NCBI RefSeq assembly: GCF_035282405.1
Contig: NZ_JAYKBP010000001.1
Span: forward strand, 526,088-590,087
Origin: Parvimonas sp035282405
GTDB lineage: Bacteria; Bacillota; Clostridia; Tissierellales; Peptoniphilaceae
Reading direction: 5' to 3'
DNA length: 64,000 bases
Shown here: positions 26,117 to 33,867 of the stretch, piece by piece
Numbering within the stretch: position 1 is the stretch's first letter
Layout: the number at the start of each line of letters is the position of its first letter
Translations under genes and position numbers: made by a program
Notes under the pieces: generated by a model
Databases searched by the model: none
Seen by the model: only the letters and a program-made list of their open reading frames with translations
Told to the model about the DNA's origin: nothing

Positions 26117-26890
26117 TTACTTCTCTTTTAATTTTGCAAACAAAATTCTTCTCGCCGCATTGTCATCAGGCGTTTTACAAGTTACAAGCATCAAAAGTTT
26201 TGTGTTTTTATCAATTTTATCAACTTCAGCCTTTGGAATATGTTTACTCAATTCTTTTTTCATTGCTTCTACATCTTCATTTCTATTTGAACTGAGCTCA
26301 TAAAGTGGCGTATCAGGATCTACAAGGTCTATTCCCAATACTTCATACTCCATTTTTCCTTTTTCTGTATAAAGATAAAATGTCTTATGACTTTCTAAAA
26401 ATTTTGAATCTTCAAACTTTTTTAATTCATAAAATTTTGTCTTATCCCAAATATTATGCCCAAATATATAACTGATTCTATCTGAAAAATCTGCTTTATT
26501 ATACATATCTAAAAATAGTGTTCCTGTTACGGGATATTTATTTTTCTTAAAATCTCTCCAAAGATAGTAGTCATTATCTTTTCCTTGAACTAAAGGCTCA
26601 TCTATATTCGTTCCCGGTATTTCAAGCCATCCAATAGCATCAGAATTAATCTTTTTTAATTCTTCTATATTTACTACTCTTTCAGTATCTTTATCACCAT
26701 TAAAAGCAGTTTCCCTTAGAACACTTAAATCTTTACCTGCCTTGTATGAACCATAATAATCTTTGATTAGATTTCCTGCAGAATAAATAAAAACTCCCAA
26801 ACAGATTACAAAAAGTATATTCCAAAACCATTTTTTTCTTTTATTTCGTCTTTTTCTCCCCTTTTTTATCCTTATATCTTCTCTTTGCAT
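26117..26890 (-). CDS. Class B sortase
   Basis: 257 residues. A basic N-terminus and one membrane anchor (about 23-41) are followed by the sortase domain: IGWLEIPGTNIDEPLVQ, the catalytic histidine in IFGHN (H145), the cysteine in LVTC (C238) and the arginine in AARRI (R247). These features fit SrtB-like sortases, which attach proteins with C-terminal sorting motifs to peptidoglycan. No sorting-signal protein is found in the window. It starts 3 bases after folA, an unusual pairing. Confidence 0.9.
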   Translation of the reverse strand: MQREDIRIKKGRKRRNKRKKWFWNILFVICLGVFIYSAGNLIKDYYGSYKAGKDLSVLRETAFNGDKDTERVVNIEELKKINSDAIGWLEIPGTNIDEPLVQGKDNDYYLWRDFKKNKYPVTGTLFLDMYNKADFSDRISYIFGHNIWDKTKFYELKKFEDSKFLESHKTFYLYTEKGKMEYEVLGIDLVDPDTPLYELSSNRNEDVEAMKKELSKHIPKAEVDKIDKNTKLLMLVTCKTPDDNAARRILFAKLKEK

Positions 26891-26893
26891 ATC

Positions 26894-27394
26894 TTAAATC
26901 CTTTCATAAATATAAAATGTTAATTTTGGATTATCGTTTTTTCCATCAATCTTTTCACTAACTTTCCAAATATTTTCGTCAATTTCTGGAAAATGACTAT
27001 CCGCTTCTATTATTTCTTTTTCTACATATTTTGTAATATACATTCTCGAACAAAAGTCAATTAATTGTTTATAAATACTCATCCCTCCACAAACAAAAAA
27101 CTTTTCTTTTGGATTTTCTTTTACAAAACTAATTAAATCATCTATATTTTTAAATATTTTTACCCCATTAAATGAGAAATCACTATTTGTTAAAACAATA
27201 TTATTTCTTTTTGGAAGTGGTTTTATTTTAAATCCTTCAAATGTTTTTCTACCACATATTATAGAATTACCACAAGTTTTTTCTTTAAAAAAATTCATAT
27301 CTTCTTTTATAAAATACAATAAATTATTATCTTTGCCTATTGCATTACTTTTTTCAGTAATTGCAACTATTAAATATAAATTATCTAAAACCAT
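26894..27394 (-). CDS. folA: Dihydrofolate reductase
   Basis: I start at 27394 (166 residues, usual DHFR length) where AAGGAT lies 7 bases upstream. The longer frame begins at 27469 inside a TATAAT promoter box. The protein has LIVAITEKSNAIGKDN, the DMNFFKEKT helix with the substrate-binding acidic residue, NSIICGRKTFEG and the VCGGMSIYKQ NADPH motif. It reduces dihydrofolate to tetrahydrofolate. No thyA is next to it. The 70-base leader contains a perfect 8-bp hairpin. Confidence 0.93.
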   Translation of the reverse strand: MVLDNLYLIVAITEKSNAIGKDNNLLYFIKEDMNFFKEKTCGNSIICGRKTFEGFKIKPLPKRNNIVLTNSDFSFNGVKIFKNIDDLISFVKENPKEKFFVCGGMSIYKQLIDFCSRMYITKYVEKEIIEADSHFPEIDENIWKVSEKIDGKNDNPKLTFYIYERI

Positions 27395-27415
27395 ATTTTT
27401 ATCCTTTTTATTTTT

Positions 27416-27476
27416 TATTAAATTGCAACTCCTTTTGATAAATCTTTTCCGTTGTTGCAATGTAACCATTATACCA
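27416..27476 (-). promoter_or_regulatory. Extended -10 promoter and leader hairpin of folA
   Basis: On the minus strand TGGTATAAT is an extended -10 element ending at about 27467. About 10 bases further, ATTGCAAC pairs with GTTGCAAT (perfect 8 bp) around a 24-base loop. The stem ends just before the folA ribosome binding site region. It is not a terminator, as no T run follows, and matches no riboswitch I know. Confidence 0.5.
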
Positions 27477-27636
27477 CAATTCCATATTTTTATCTAATTT
27501 TTGTTATTAAAATATGGTATTTATAACCTATAAAAATATATTTTTTTCTATTTCTTTAATGCCATTGAATTTAATGTCCATTCTATATATCTTAATATAT
27601 CTAATCAAATATCTCCTTAAACTTATTTATTTTTCC

Positions 27637-28287
27637 CTAATCCACTCCGTCAAATAATGGACTTCTTTCTATTTTTACTGTCCCTAAATTGTCCTTTGAA
27701 TATCTTGAATTTGTATATTTTTCCCAATCTCCTATTACTTTTTCATACAGCAATTCGTCTGCTGTTTCTTTTAAGTCTTTTATGGATATATCATATTTTT
27801 TCAAATACTCTTTTATCTTTGATATTTCTTTAGTTTTTGATTCATGTAAATTTTCTGAATCATTATAAAAACGAACTTCTTCAATCAATCTCTTACTTCC
27901 AACATCATACTCATTATGTATAGATATAGATATTTTTTTTTCAGGTATTTCATTATAAAAACTTATATCTATTTCTTTTGTATCAAATATAAATTCAAAA
28001 TTGATTTTCCATTTTCCTATTTTTTTCGTTTTATATTTATTTTTGTATCTCTCATCTACTATTGTATCTTCTCTTATTGATGTATCTTTCATGTCATTTC
28101 TATTCCATTGTTCTATCCCTGGTATATCCCAAAATGGAGTTTCTCCAAACCAACTATATACTTTTTTCTCTCCATAATACATTTCATCAAATATATTCTT
28201 TACTTTTGGGTCTATTATTTTATATGCTATTATAACTATTATAACTGATAATAGTACTACTAATACTTTCTCTGTTTTATTCTTCAT
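27637..28287 (-). CDS. TipC-like immunity protein (second copy)
   Basis: 216 residues from 28287, chosen because CAGGAG lies 7 bases upstream. One N-terminal membrane helix, then an extracytoplasmic domain with NIFDEMYYGEKKVY, IPGIEQWNRND and the last 45 residues nearly identical to the upstream copy. TipC proteins protect against the LXG toxin TelC. The C-terminal identity and central divergence of the two copies suggest a duplication followed by selection for different toxin variants. Confidence 0.78.
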   Translation of the reverse strand: MKNKTEKVLVVLLSVIIVIIAYKIIDPKVKNIFDEMYYGEKKVYSWFGETPFWDIPGIEQWNRNDMKDTSIREDTIVDERYKNKYKTKKIGKWKINFEFIFDTKEIDISFYNEIPEKKISISIHNEYDVGSKRLIEEVRFYNDSENLHESKTKEISKIKEYLKKYDISIKDLKETADELLYEKVIGDWEKYTNSRYSKDNLGTVKIERSPLFDGVD

Positions 28288-28374
28288 TTTCTTTCTCCTG
28301 TTTTGCATACTTTATATATTTATTATTATTTCTCAAATTTTTTATAAAGTCAAACAGTTTAACTTAATTTTTCC

Positions 28375-29046
28375 CTAATCCACTCCGTCAAATAATGGAC
28401 TTCTTTCTATTTTTACTGTCCCTAAATTGTCTTTTGAAAATCTTGAGTTTGTATATTTCTCCCAATCTCCTATTACTTTTTCATACAGCAATTCGTCTGC
28501 TGTTTCCTTTAAATCTTTTATGGATATATTATTTTTTTCTAAATACTCTTTTATCTTTGGAATTTCTTCAATTTCAGCTTCTGACATTTTTTTTGTATTA
28601 TCAAAAAAATCAACATATTCTGTCACTATCTTAGTTTCTACATTATACTTGTAATGTATAGAAAATGTTATTTGTTTTTCTGGTATTTTATTATAGAAAC
28701 TTATATCAATTTCTTTTGTATCATATCTAAATTCGATATCTATTATCCAATCTCCTATCTTTTTAGTATTATATTTGTTTTTATATTTTTCTTTGACTGT
28801 ATTATTTCTATAGTTCAATTCCTTAACATCTGGATTAACCATAAAATCATTTCTATTCCATTGCTCTATTCCTGGTATGTTACTAAATGGTGTATTAGCA
28901 CCCCACTTATATACCTTTTTCTCTCCATAATACATTTCATCAAAGATATTTTTTTCTTTTGGATTTTTTTCTTTATATATTGCAAATATTAAAACTAATG
29001 ATACAAGTATTGTTATTACTAATGTTACTCTTATTTTACTTTTCAT
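28375..29046 (-). CDS. TipC-like immunity protein (first copy)
   Basis: 223 residues from 29046 with the same CAGGAGAAAG site as its paralog. It overlaps the end of the LXG toxin gene by about 11 bases, the usual toxin-immunity coupling. N-terminal membrane helix (about 7-24), then NIFDEMYYGEKKVY and IPGIEQWNRND as in TipC proteins. The outward-facing domain fits a toxin that acts on the extracellular side. Confidence 0.8.
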   Translation of the reverse strand: MKSKIRVTLVITILVSLVLIFAIYKEKNPKEKNIFDEMYYGEKKVYKWGANTPFSNIPGIEQWNRNDFMVNPDVKELNYRNNTVKEKYKNKYNTKKIGDWIIDIEFRYDTKEIDISFYNKIPEKQITFSIHYKYNVETKIVTEYVDFFDNTKKMSEAEIEEIPKIKEYLEKNNISIKDLKETADELLYEKVIGDWEKYTNSRFSKDNLGTVKIERSPLFDGVD

Positions 29047-30835
29047 TTTCTTTCTCCTGTTTATCATACTCTGTATATTCATTGTTTTCATTTATCAAAC
29101 TCTTTATAAAATTATATCCTACCGGATTTAATTTTTTTAATTCTTCCATCGTTGCAGGTCTTGTTTTTACTTCTTCCATGTTTGCAGGTATATCTTCAAA
29201 TAAATCTTTTTTCAAATTTTCTAGAACTGGAGTTGCCTTTCTAATTTCATCTTCAATATATTTAAGACCTACAATTTCCTTAAACATTTTAGCTCTATTT
29301 ATTGTTCCTTCTCGTACTCCTTTATAGTATTCATTATACACTTCAATAGGATCTCTACTTTTGTCTTTGCTGTAAAGATGTAAAATATTTACTGCATCTA
29401 AATCTGCTTTATAGTCATCTATATTCATTGATGGTTTCGTAAAAGCTTGATTAGTAACATCTCCTCTCCATCCAGCAAGTTCAGTTGTAAAATTATGAAT
29501 TTCTTTTAAAGTATAATATTCTGAAGCTTTATGGAATAATCCTGCTATATTTGCCAACCTTAAATATACTTTATATTGATTTGAAGCCATTGTTATTGCT
29601 TGGTGAGTATAATCTCCCTTTCCATAATATCCATATCTATCCCTATCGCTATCCCACTTCTCTATAAAATCAGTTTCTGTTAAATGGTCTCCATATACTC
29701 GCTTATATTCAGCAAACTCTTTTTTGAAGTTTTCTTTTTCTTTATCCTTCATAATTCTTCCTTCAATTTGCTTTTTACCAGAAAATCTATGTTGATTATT
29801 TAATTCATACATTAACTGTGAGTACTCTTTTTTACTTAACCCTAGTTCTTTATATATCTCTTCTAACTTATATGGTGTTTTTATATTTTTCACTCTTCCC
29901 AATCCGACTGTTACTATTTCTTCTCTATAAAAATATTTTATCAATCCTCCAGCTGTTCCATTCCACTTAAGTCCTTTATAATGTAATTCTCCTATAATTC
30001 TATTAAATATATAAAATCTTTCTTCCTTACTTAAATGTGCAAACTTTTTATCTATTGCTCTTTTTAACTTTAGTATTAAATTTGCTATTCTTTCGTCAAA
30101 GCCAAAATCTTTCATTAAGACTTCTTTGTATTCCTTCTCTTCTCTAGTTTCTATTTTTCTTGCTTCATTTAGTTCGTTTAGTATATTTAGTTTTCTTAGC
30201 CATTCTTCTCCCTTTAACTCTTTTATATCAAATTCTCCTGACATTTGATTATAACAGCTTGTATTTTTTATTGCTCTTAAGCCTGATTTTATTGCTCTAC
30301 TTAGCTCTTCTATTTCTCTTGTTAGATTTTCTGTGCTTCGATTAAATATTCTTAATTTCCATAGTAATTCTTCATAGTATCTTCTCATATCTCTATATAC
30401 ATTGGAACTTACTAGAAGATGATTTTTATATTCATATTCTCCTTGCCCAATTTCATTTGGTAAAAGTACAATGTCATTTGATAAAAGTCTTTCCAGTCTT
30501 CTTTCTTGTGCTTTATACTCTGCTATTATTAATTCTAATTCTTCTTCATTTAAACTACTACTATGTACTTCTCTTACATATCTTTCCGGTAATTCTTTTG
30601 CCACTTTTGTTGTTAATTCTGATAACAGTTTTCCTCCCTTTACTATTGGCATTAATATTTCTTCAAAATATTCTCTCATTGCATCATAGGCTTGTCCTTT
30701 TAATTCCCCTGTTGTATAGCCTATCTTTGTTATTGCTCTTATTAAACCTTCATATCCTTCTATTTTATTTTTCATTTCTTTTTCTATACTTTCTGCTTGT
30801 CTCCTTGAATCTTCCAAGTTCATATTTATTCCCAT
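29036..30835 (-). CDS. LXG-domain type VII secretion toxin with TelC-like C-terminal domain
   Basis: 599 residues. The N-terminal ~200 residues are helical and charged and contain the LXG signature (LKG at 45-47), which targets such toxins to the type VII (Esx) secretion system. The C-terminal region from about 370 is the toxin: GKGDYTHQ (405-412), AGWRGD (454-459) and the aspartate-rich DDYKADLDAVN (473-483). That pattern, plus the downstream TipC homologs, points to TelC, a lipid II phosphatase that blocks wall synthesis of neighbouring cells. Two small partner genes lie upstream. No secretion machinery genes lie in the window. Confidence 0.82.
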   Translation of the reverse strand: MGINMNLEDSRRQAESIEKEMKNKIEGYEGLIRAITKIGYTTGELKGQAYDAMREYFEEILMPIVKGGKLLSELTTKVAKELPERYVREVHSSSLNEEELELIIAEYKAQERRLERLLSNDIVLLPNEIGQGEYEYKNHLLVSSNVYRDMRRYYEELLWKLRIFNRSTENLTREIEELSRAIKSGLRAIKNTSCYNQMSGEFDIKELKGEEWLRKLNILNELNEARKIETREEKEYKEVLMKDFGFDERIANLILKLKRAIDKKFAHLSKEERFYIFNRIIGELHYKGLKWNGTAGGLIKYFYREEIVTVGLGRVKNIKTPYKLEEIYKELGLSKKEYSQLMYELNNQHRFSGKKQIEGRIMKDKEKENFKKEFAEYKRVYGDHLTETDFIEKWDSDRDRYGYYGKGDYTHQAITMASNQYKVYLRLANIAGLFHKASEYYTLKEIHNFTTELAGWRGDVTNQAFTKPSMNIDDYKADLDAVNILHLYSKDKSRDPIEVYNEYYKGVREGTINRAKMFKEIVGLKYIEDEIRKATPVLENLKKDLFEDIPANMEEVKTRPATMEELKKLNPVGYNFIKSLINENNEYTEYDKQEKENEK

Positions 30836-30853
30836 TTTCTATCTTTCTCCTTT

Positions 30854-31113
30854 TTACTTCTTTTCATTTTCTATTTTATTATTTATATATTTTAAACTTG
30901 TTTGTAAATTTTCCTCTTCATCTAATATCATAGTATTAATATATTTTATCTCTTCTTCCAAAACTTCATAAAAACCTTGAATTTTCATATCGACTTTTTC
31001 ATAGTTTATATTTCTTTTTCTTTCCTTGTATATTCTTCAAATTCCATTTTAAAATTATTTATTTTTCTTAATTTATCTTTTATAAATTCCTTTTTCTTTT
31101 CTAACTCTTTCAT
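30854..31113 (-). pseudogene. Lap2/DUF3958-like LXG partner, frameshifted
   Basis: From the ATG at 31113 (AGGAGT 7 bases upstream) the frame starts MKELEKKKEFIKDKLRKINN and stops after 35 codons at 31006. The -1 frame continues as KERKRNINYEKVDM..GFYEVLEEEI.. to 30854, giving together about 86 helical, charged residues, the size and place of the second small partner in LXG operons. The break lies in the A-rich run at about 31010-31025. An assembly or sequencing error in this run is possible. Confidence 0.6.
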
Positions 31114-31164
31114 TTTTAATACTCCTGCCTCTTTTTTATGTATAATTTTTTCTATGTATTATAT

Positions 31165-31434
31165 TTATCTTTTTAAAAATTTTTCTCCTATTTCATTATC
31201 TGCTTTTTTTAATGTTGATTCAACTACTGAAACTTTTTTTAATGAAATTTCAAAGAAGCCTTTTATTTCTGAAGTAATAGATATTCCTTCTCTTATAGAT
31301 TGTTGTATTTTTCGATTTGCTATAACTGTTGTACTAAAATCTAAACTTATACCTACTAGATTTCTTAGTGATTTTAGTTCTGCTTCTATTTCTTTAATCA
31401 TATCTTCAACTATTATACTATTGCTTTGTATCAT
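31165..31434 (-). CDS. Small helical LXG-associated protein (Lap1/WXG100-like)
   Basis: 89 residues from 31434, where AGGTGA has better spacing than for the ATG six bases earlier. It is entirely helical with two amphipathic helices and a central turn, and lacks cysteine. It is the first gene of the LXG operon, where known systems encode WXG100-like chaperones that dimerise with the LXG domain and target it to the secretion ATPase. The family assignment rests on size, place and helical pattern. Confidence 0.65.
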   Translation of the reverse strand: MIQSNSIIVEDMIKEIEAELKSLRNLVGISLDFSTTVIANRKIQQSIREGISITSEIKGFFEISLKKVSVVESTLKKADNEIGEKFLKR

Positions 31435-31440
31435 TTTCAT

Positions 31441-31770
31441 TCACCTCGTTTAACATATATTCCAATTATAAACCATTAATTAGATTAATTCAATTTTATT
31501 CACAATAGAAGTAAGTAAAGATATTTTTAAACTAATTTAGCTAATTTCCTCTTTAAAAACTTCTAAAACTTTGCCTAAATTTTAAAAAAACATATTCTGC
31601 TTTTGTTTAATTTTTCTTGACATAATAAATCCTCCTGTGTGTTTTTATTTTTACACATCAGGAGGATTTTTCATTTACAATATATTTCACAATCTCTGAT
31701 TATCCTAAAAAACTATTTAATTATAAAATAACTTTTGAAATTTTTTAATTGGCTAACTTATTTTTTCAAT
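31441..31770. other. Intergenic region with LXG-operon promoter and a hairpin
   Basis: On the minus strand TTGAAT (31488-31493), 17 bases, TATAAT (31465-31470) drive the toxin operon. At 31629-31667 ATCCTCCTG/CAGGAGGAT extended by TGTGT/ACACA forms a strong terminator-like hairpin, probably ending the TDT transporter transcript. No gene is seen in the rest. Confidence 0.65.
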
Positions 31771-32688
31771 TTAACTTTCTTTTTCTAATAAAAATTTCAT
31801 ATAACCAATAAAAACATACAATACGATAAGCACTGCGACTATTTCTTGGAAATTAACAAAATATTTTAAAATTAAATTTTTACCATGTAAAGCCATCACA
31901 TATCCAGTAAATAATTTACTTGAAACTGCACTTATTACAAGTGGGAATGTAAAGCCTGAAAATCCAGGAGAAAATTTCAATTTTACTAAATTTGGCATAT
32001 TCAATAAAACTATAATATAAAAGAAAACTGAAATTGCAAATAATACTGTTGCAAATGTAAAATTCTTTTGTGGAAAAGCAACTAAATATCCTGCCAAAAC
32101 AAGAGATCCAGGTGCAGATAAAATTGCAAAAGTTGGCTTTGCAGGTTCAGGAATTTCTTTGACTTTAAACACTCTAAAACAAACAACAGGTATCAAAACT
32201 AAATATGAAGCTAAAGCAAACCAAAAACAAATTTGACCTATTCTTAATTGTCCTACAGCTCCTGCAGAAACGCTAGCAGTTGCAATTCCTACATATACTA
32301 TATACCAAGATGGAAAAACTTTTTTGATTGAAAAATTTGATATAAATTTAAAACTAAACCAAGCCATAAGTAGAACATGCAGTATTACACCTATAAACCA
32401 AATAATAACTGCTAAACTTGAAATATATGACTTAACATAAGTGCTTATTAGCATAGTTGCCATTGTGCTCGTTAAAAGTACACTTGCAACCACAGGATTA
32501 TCTAAAACAGTTTTTAATTTTAAATTTAACAAAACAATTTTTAAAACAAAAATAACATATAAAATAAGTGCTACTCCACCTATACATAATCTAACAACAT
32601 TACTATAAGATTGTAATAAGTTTCCAAGTGCAAACATTGCTAAAATCAAACCTGCAATAGGAATAGGTAATTTTTTTAAAAGATCCAT
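31771..32688 (-). CDS. TDT (TehA/SLAC1-like) family transporter
   Basis: 305 residues with about ten membrane helices. Features of the TDT family include the FPSWYIVYVGIA and PAKPTFAILSAPGSLVLAGY stretches and the conserved helix-breaking glycines. Members move small anions or C4-dicarboxylates, or give tellurite resistance; substrate here is unknown. AAGGAG precedes the start. It lies 75 bases downstream of the DUF169 gene, likely in one transcript. Confidence 0.85.
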   Translation of the reverse strand: MDLLKKLPIPIAGLILAMFALGNLLQSYSNVVRLCIGGVALILYVIFVLKIVLLNLKLKTVLDNPVVASVLLTSTMATMLISTYVKSYISSLAVIIWFIGVILHVLLMAWFSFKFISNFSIKKVFPSWYIVYVGIATASVSAGAVGQLRIGQICFWFALASYLVLIPVVCFRVFKVKEIPEPAKPTFAILSAPGSLVLAGYLVAFPQKNFTFATVLFAISVFFYIIVLLNMPNLVKLKFSPGFSGFTFPLVISAVSSKLFTGYVMALHGKNLILKYFVNFQEIVAVLIVLYVFIGYMKFLLEKES

Positions 32689-32762
32689 ACAATTCTCCTT
32701 TACTAATTTTTTTAAATTATAGTTAGGAATTTCTAAAAAAGAAATCCCTAACTATAATAAAT

Positions 32763-33563
32763 TTATTTATCTATTGGTCCACCTAAGTATGCTCCAGTAT
32801 CATAGTTTTTGTTTAACTCAATTACAGAATCATCCATATGATTCATTTTCATCTTCTTAATTATTTTTCTCTTATTTCCATTACGTTCAAAAGGATTTGT
32901 AGTTTCAATAATTCCTTGAACAACATTGTACCAATGTTTCCAAGCCATTCCAATTCCTAATTCATCCGGATGCCAGTTCGCCATAAGTCTTGTACCTGGA
33001 CATAGGAATGTAATATTAATTGTTCCATGTTCATAAGGAAGAGTTGTAAGATCATGACAAACAGCTTGCAGTCCAACAGTTTTCATTTCTGGAGAATATC
33101 CATTAAAATAAGAATATCCATGGACAACTCTCATTATATTGTAAGCTTTTTCAACCATGACAACAACATCTGGTTCAACTGTAAAATTTTCTAAAGGCAT
33201 TATTGCAATACCATAAATTTGTCCTTTTAAAAATATCATTTCATCAGAAACGCTTTTTGAAGTTTCAAGATTTTTATAAATATTTTTACTTAGTCTAGCT
33301 TCTCCTGAAGCTAATTTTGGTGGTGCTTGGTTAAATCCGAAAGCAACAGATCCATTTGGACAACCTTGATGTACCTTTCTTACCTTTACGTTTGACCCCT
33401 TTGATGCTAAATTAACAGCATTACAATATGTAACTTTATTTGCTCTTTCAGGTACTTCAAAATTTTCATAGCTTTCTTCATCGTGAAAAAATTTCACACC
33501 TACAACTTTACGATTCAAATCTAAATATGAATTGATAAGTTTTACACTCTCTTGAATATCCAT
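32763..33563 (-). CDS. DUF169 family protein
   Basis: 266 residues, cytoplasmic, matching the DUF169 layout: an N-terminal VGVKFF segment, a YCNAV cysteine, a GCPNGSVAFG cysteine-glycine motif and a later TFLCPGTRL. The cysteines could bind a metal or cluster, but no enzyme activity is established for the family. GGAGG lies 6 bases before the ATG. It may be co-transcribed with the TDT transporter. Confidence 0.82.
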   Translation of the reverse strand: MDIQESVKLINSYLDLNRKVVGVKFFHDEESYENFEVPERANKVTYCNAVNLASKGSNVKVRKVHQGCPNGSVAFGFNQAPPKLASGEARLSKNIYKNLETSKSVSDEMIFLKGQIYGIAIMPLENFTVEPDVVVMVEKAYNIMRVVHGYSYFNGYSPEMKTVGLQAVCHDLTTLPYEHGTINITFLCPGTRLMANWHPDELGIGMAWKHWYNVVQGIIETTNPFERNGNKRKIIKKMKMNHMDDSVIELNKNYDTGAYLGGPIDK

Positions 33564-33841
33564 TAAAAACCTCCTTTTTATATTTGATAAATTTTTTTGC
33601 TAATTTACAAAAAAATATAATCACGACCATATTAACATAAATTTATAAATAAGTCTAATAGTTTTTTTCTATGGATAAACATTATTAATAATTATTTTTT
33701 ATTATAAAATTAATTAGTTGATTTTTAAATATTTAACAACTTAATTAAAATACAAAAAAATCTTATGATAAAAAATTCACTATTTATTTATACACCTAAT
33801 ATAAGGTTGGTATTGATATCCTTATTAATTTAAAGCAAAAA
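33564..33841. other. Gene-free AT-rich spacer
   Basis: About 280 bases between the DUF169 gene and the tex terminator. No open frame with a ribosome binding site and no repeat was found; it presumably holds the DUF169 promoter, which I cannot place with confidence. Confidence 0.5.
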
Positions 33842-33867
33842 AAGAAATGCATTTTATCGCATTTCTT
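33842..33867 (-). terminator. Terminator of tex
   Basis: AAGAAATGC and GCATTTCTT form a stem around an 8-base loop overlapping the tex stop codon, followed on the minus strand by TTTTTTT. Confidence 0.85.

Noticed and set aside
27400..27476. THF riboswitch in front of folA
   Set aside because: The leader is too short and lacks the conserved THF riboswitch core; only a simple hairpin is present.
30457..30933. Long hydrophobic plus-strand frame opposite the LXG toxin
   Set aside because: Such Leu/Tyr-rich frames are the shadow of the Lys/Glu-rich coding strand; no ribosome binding site was seen.
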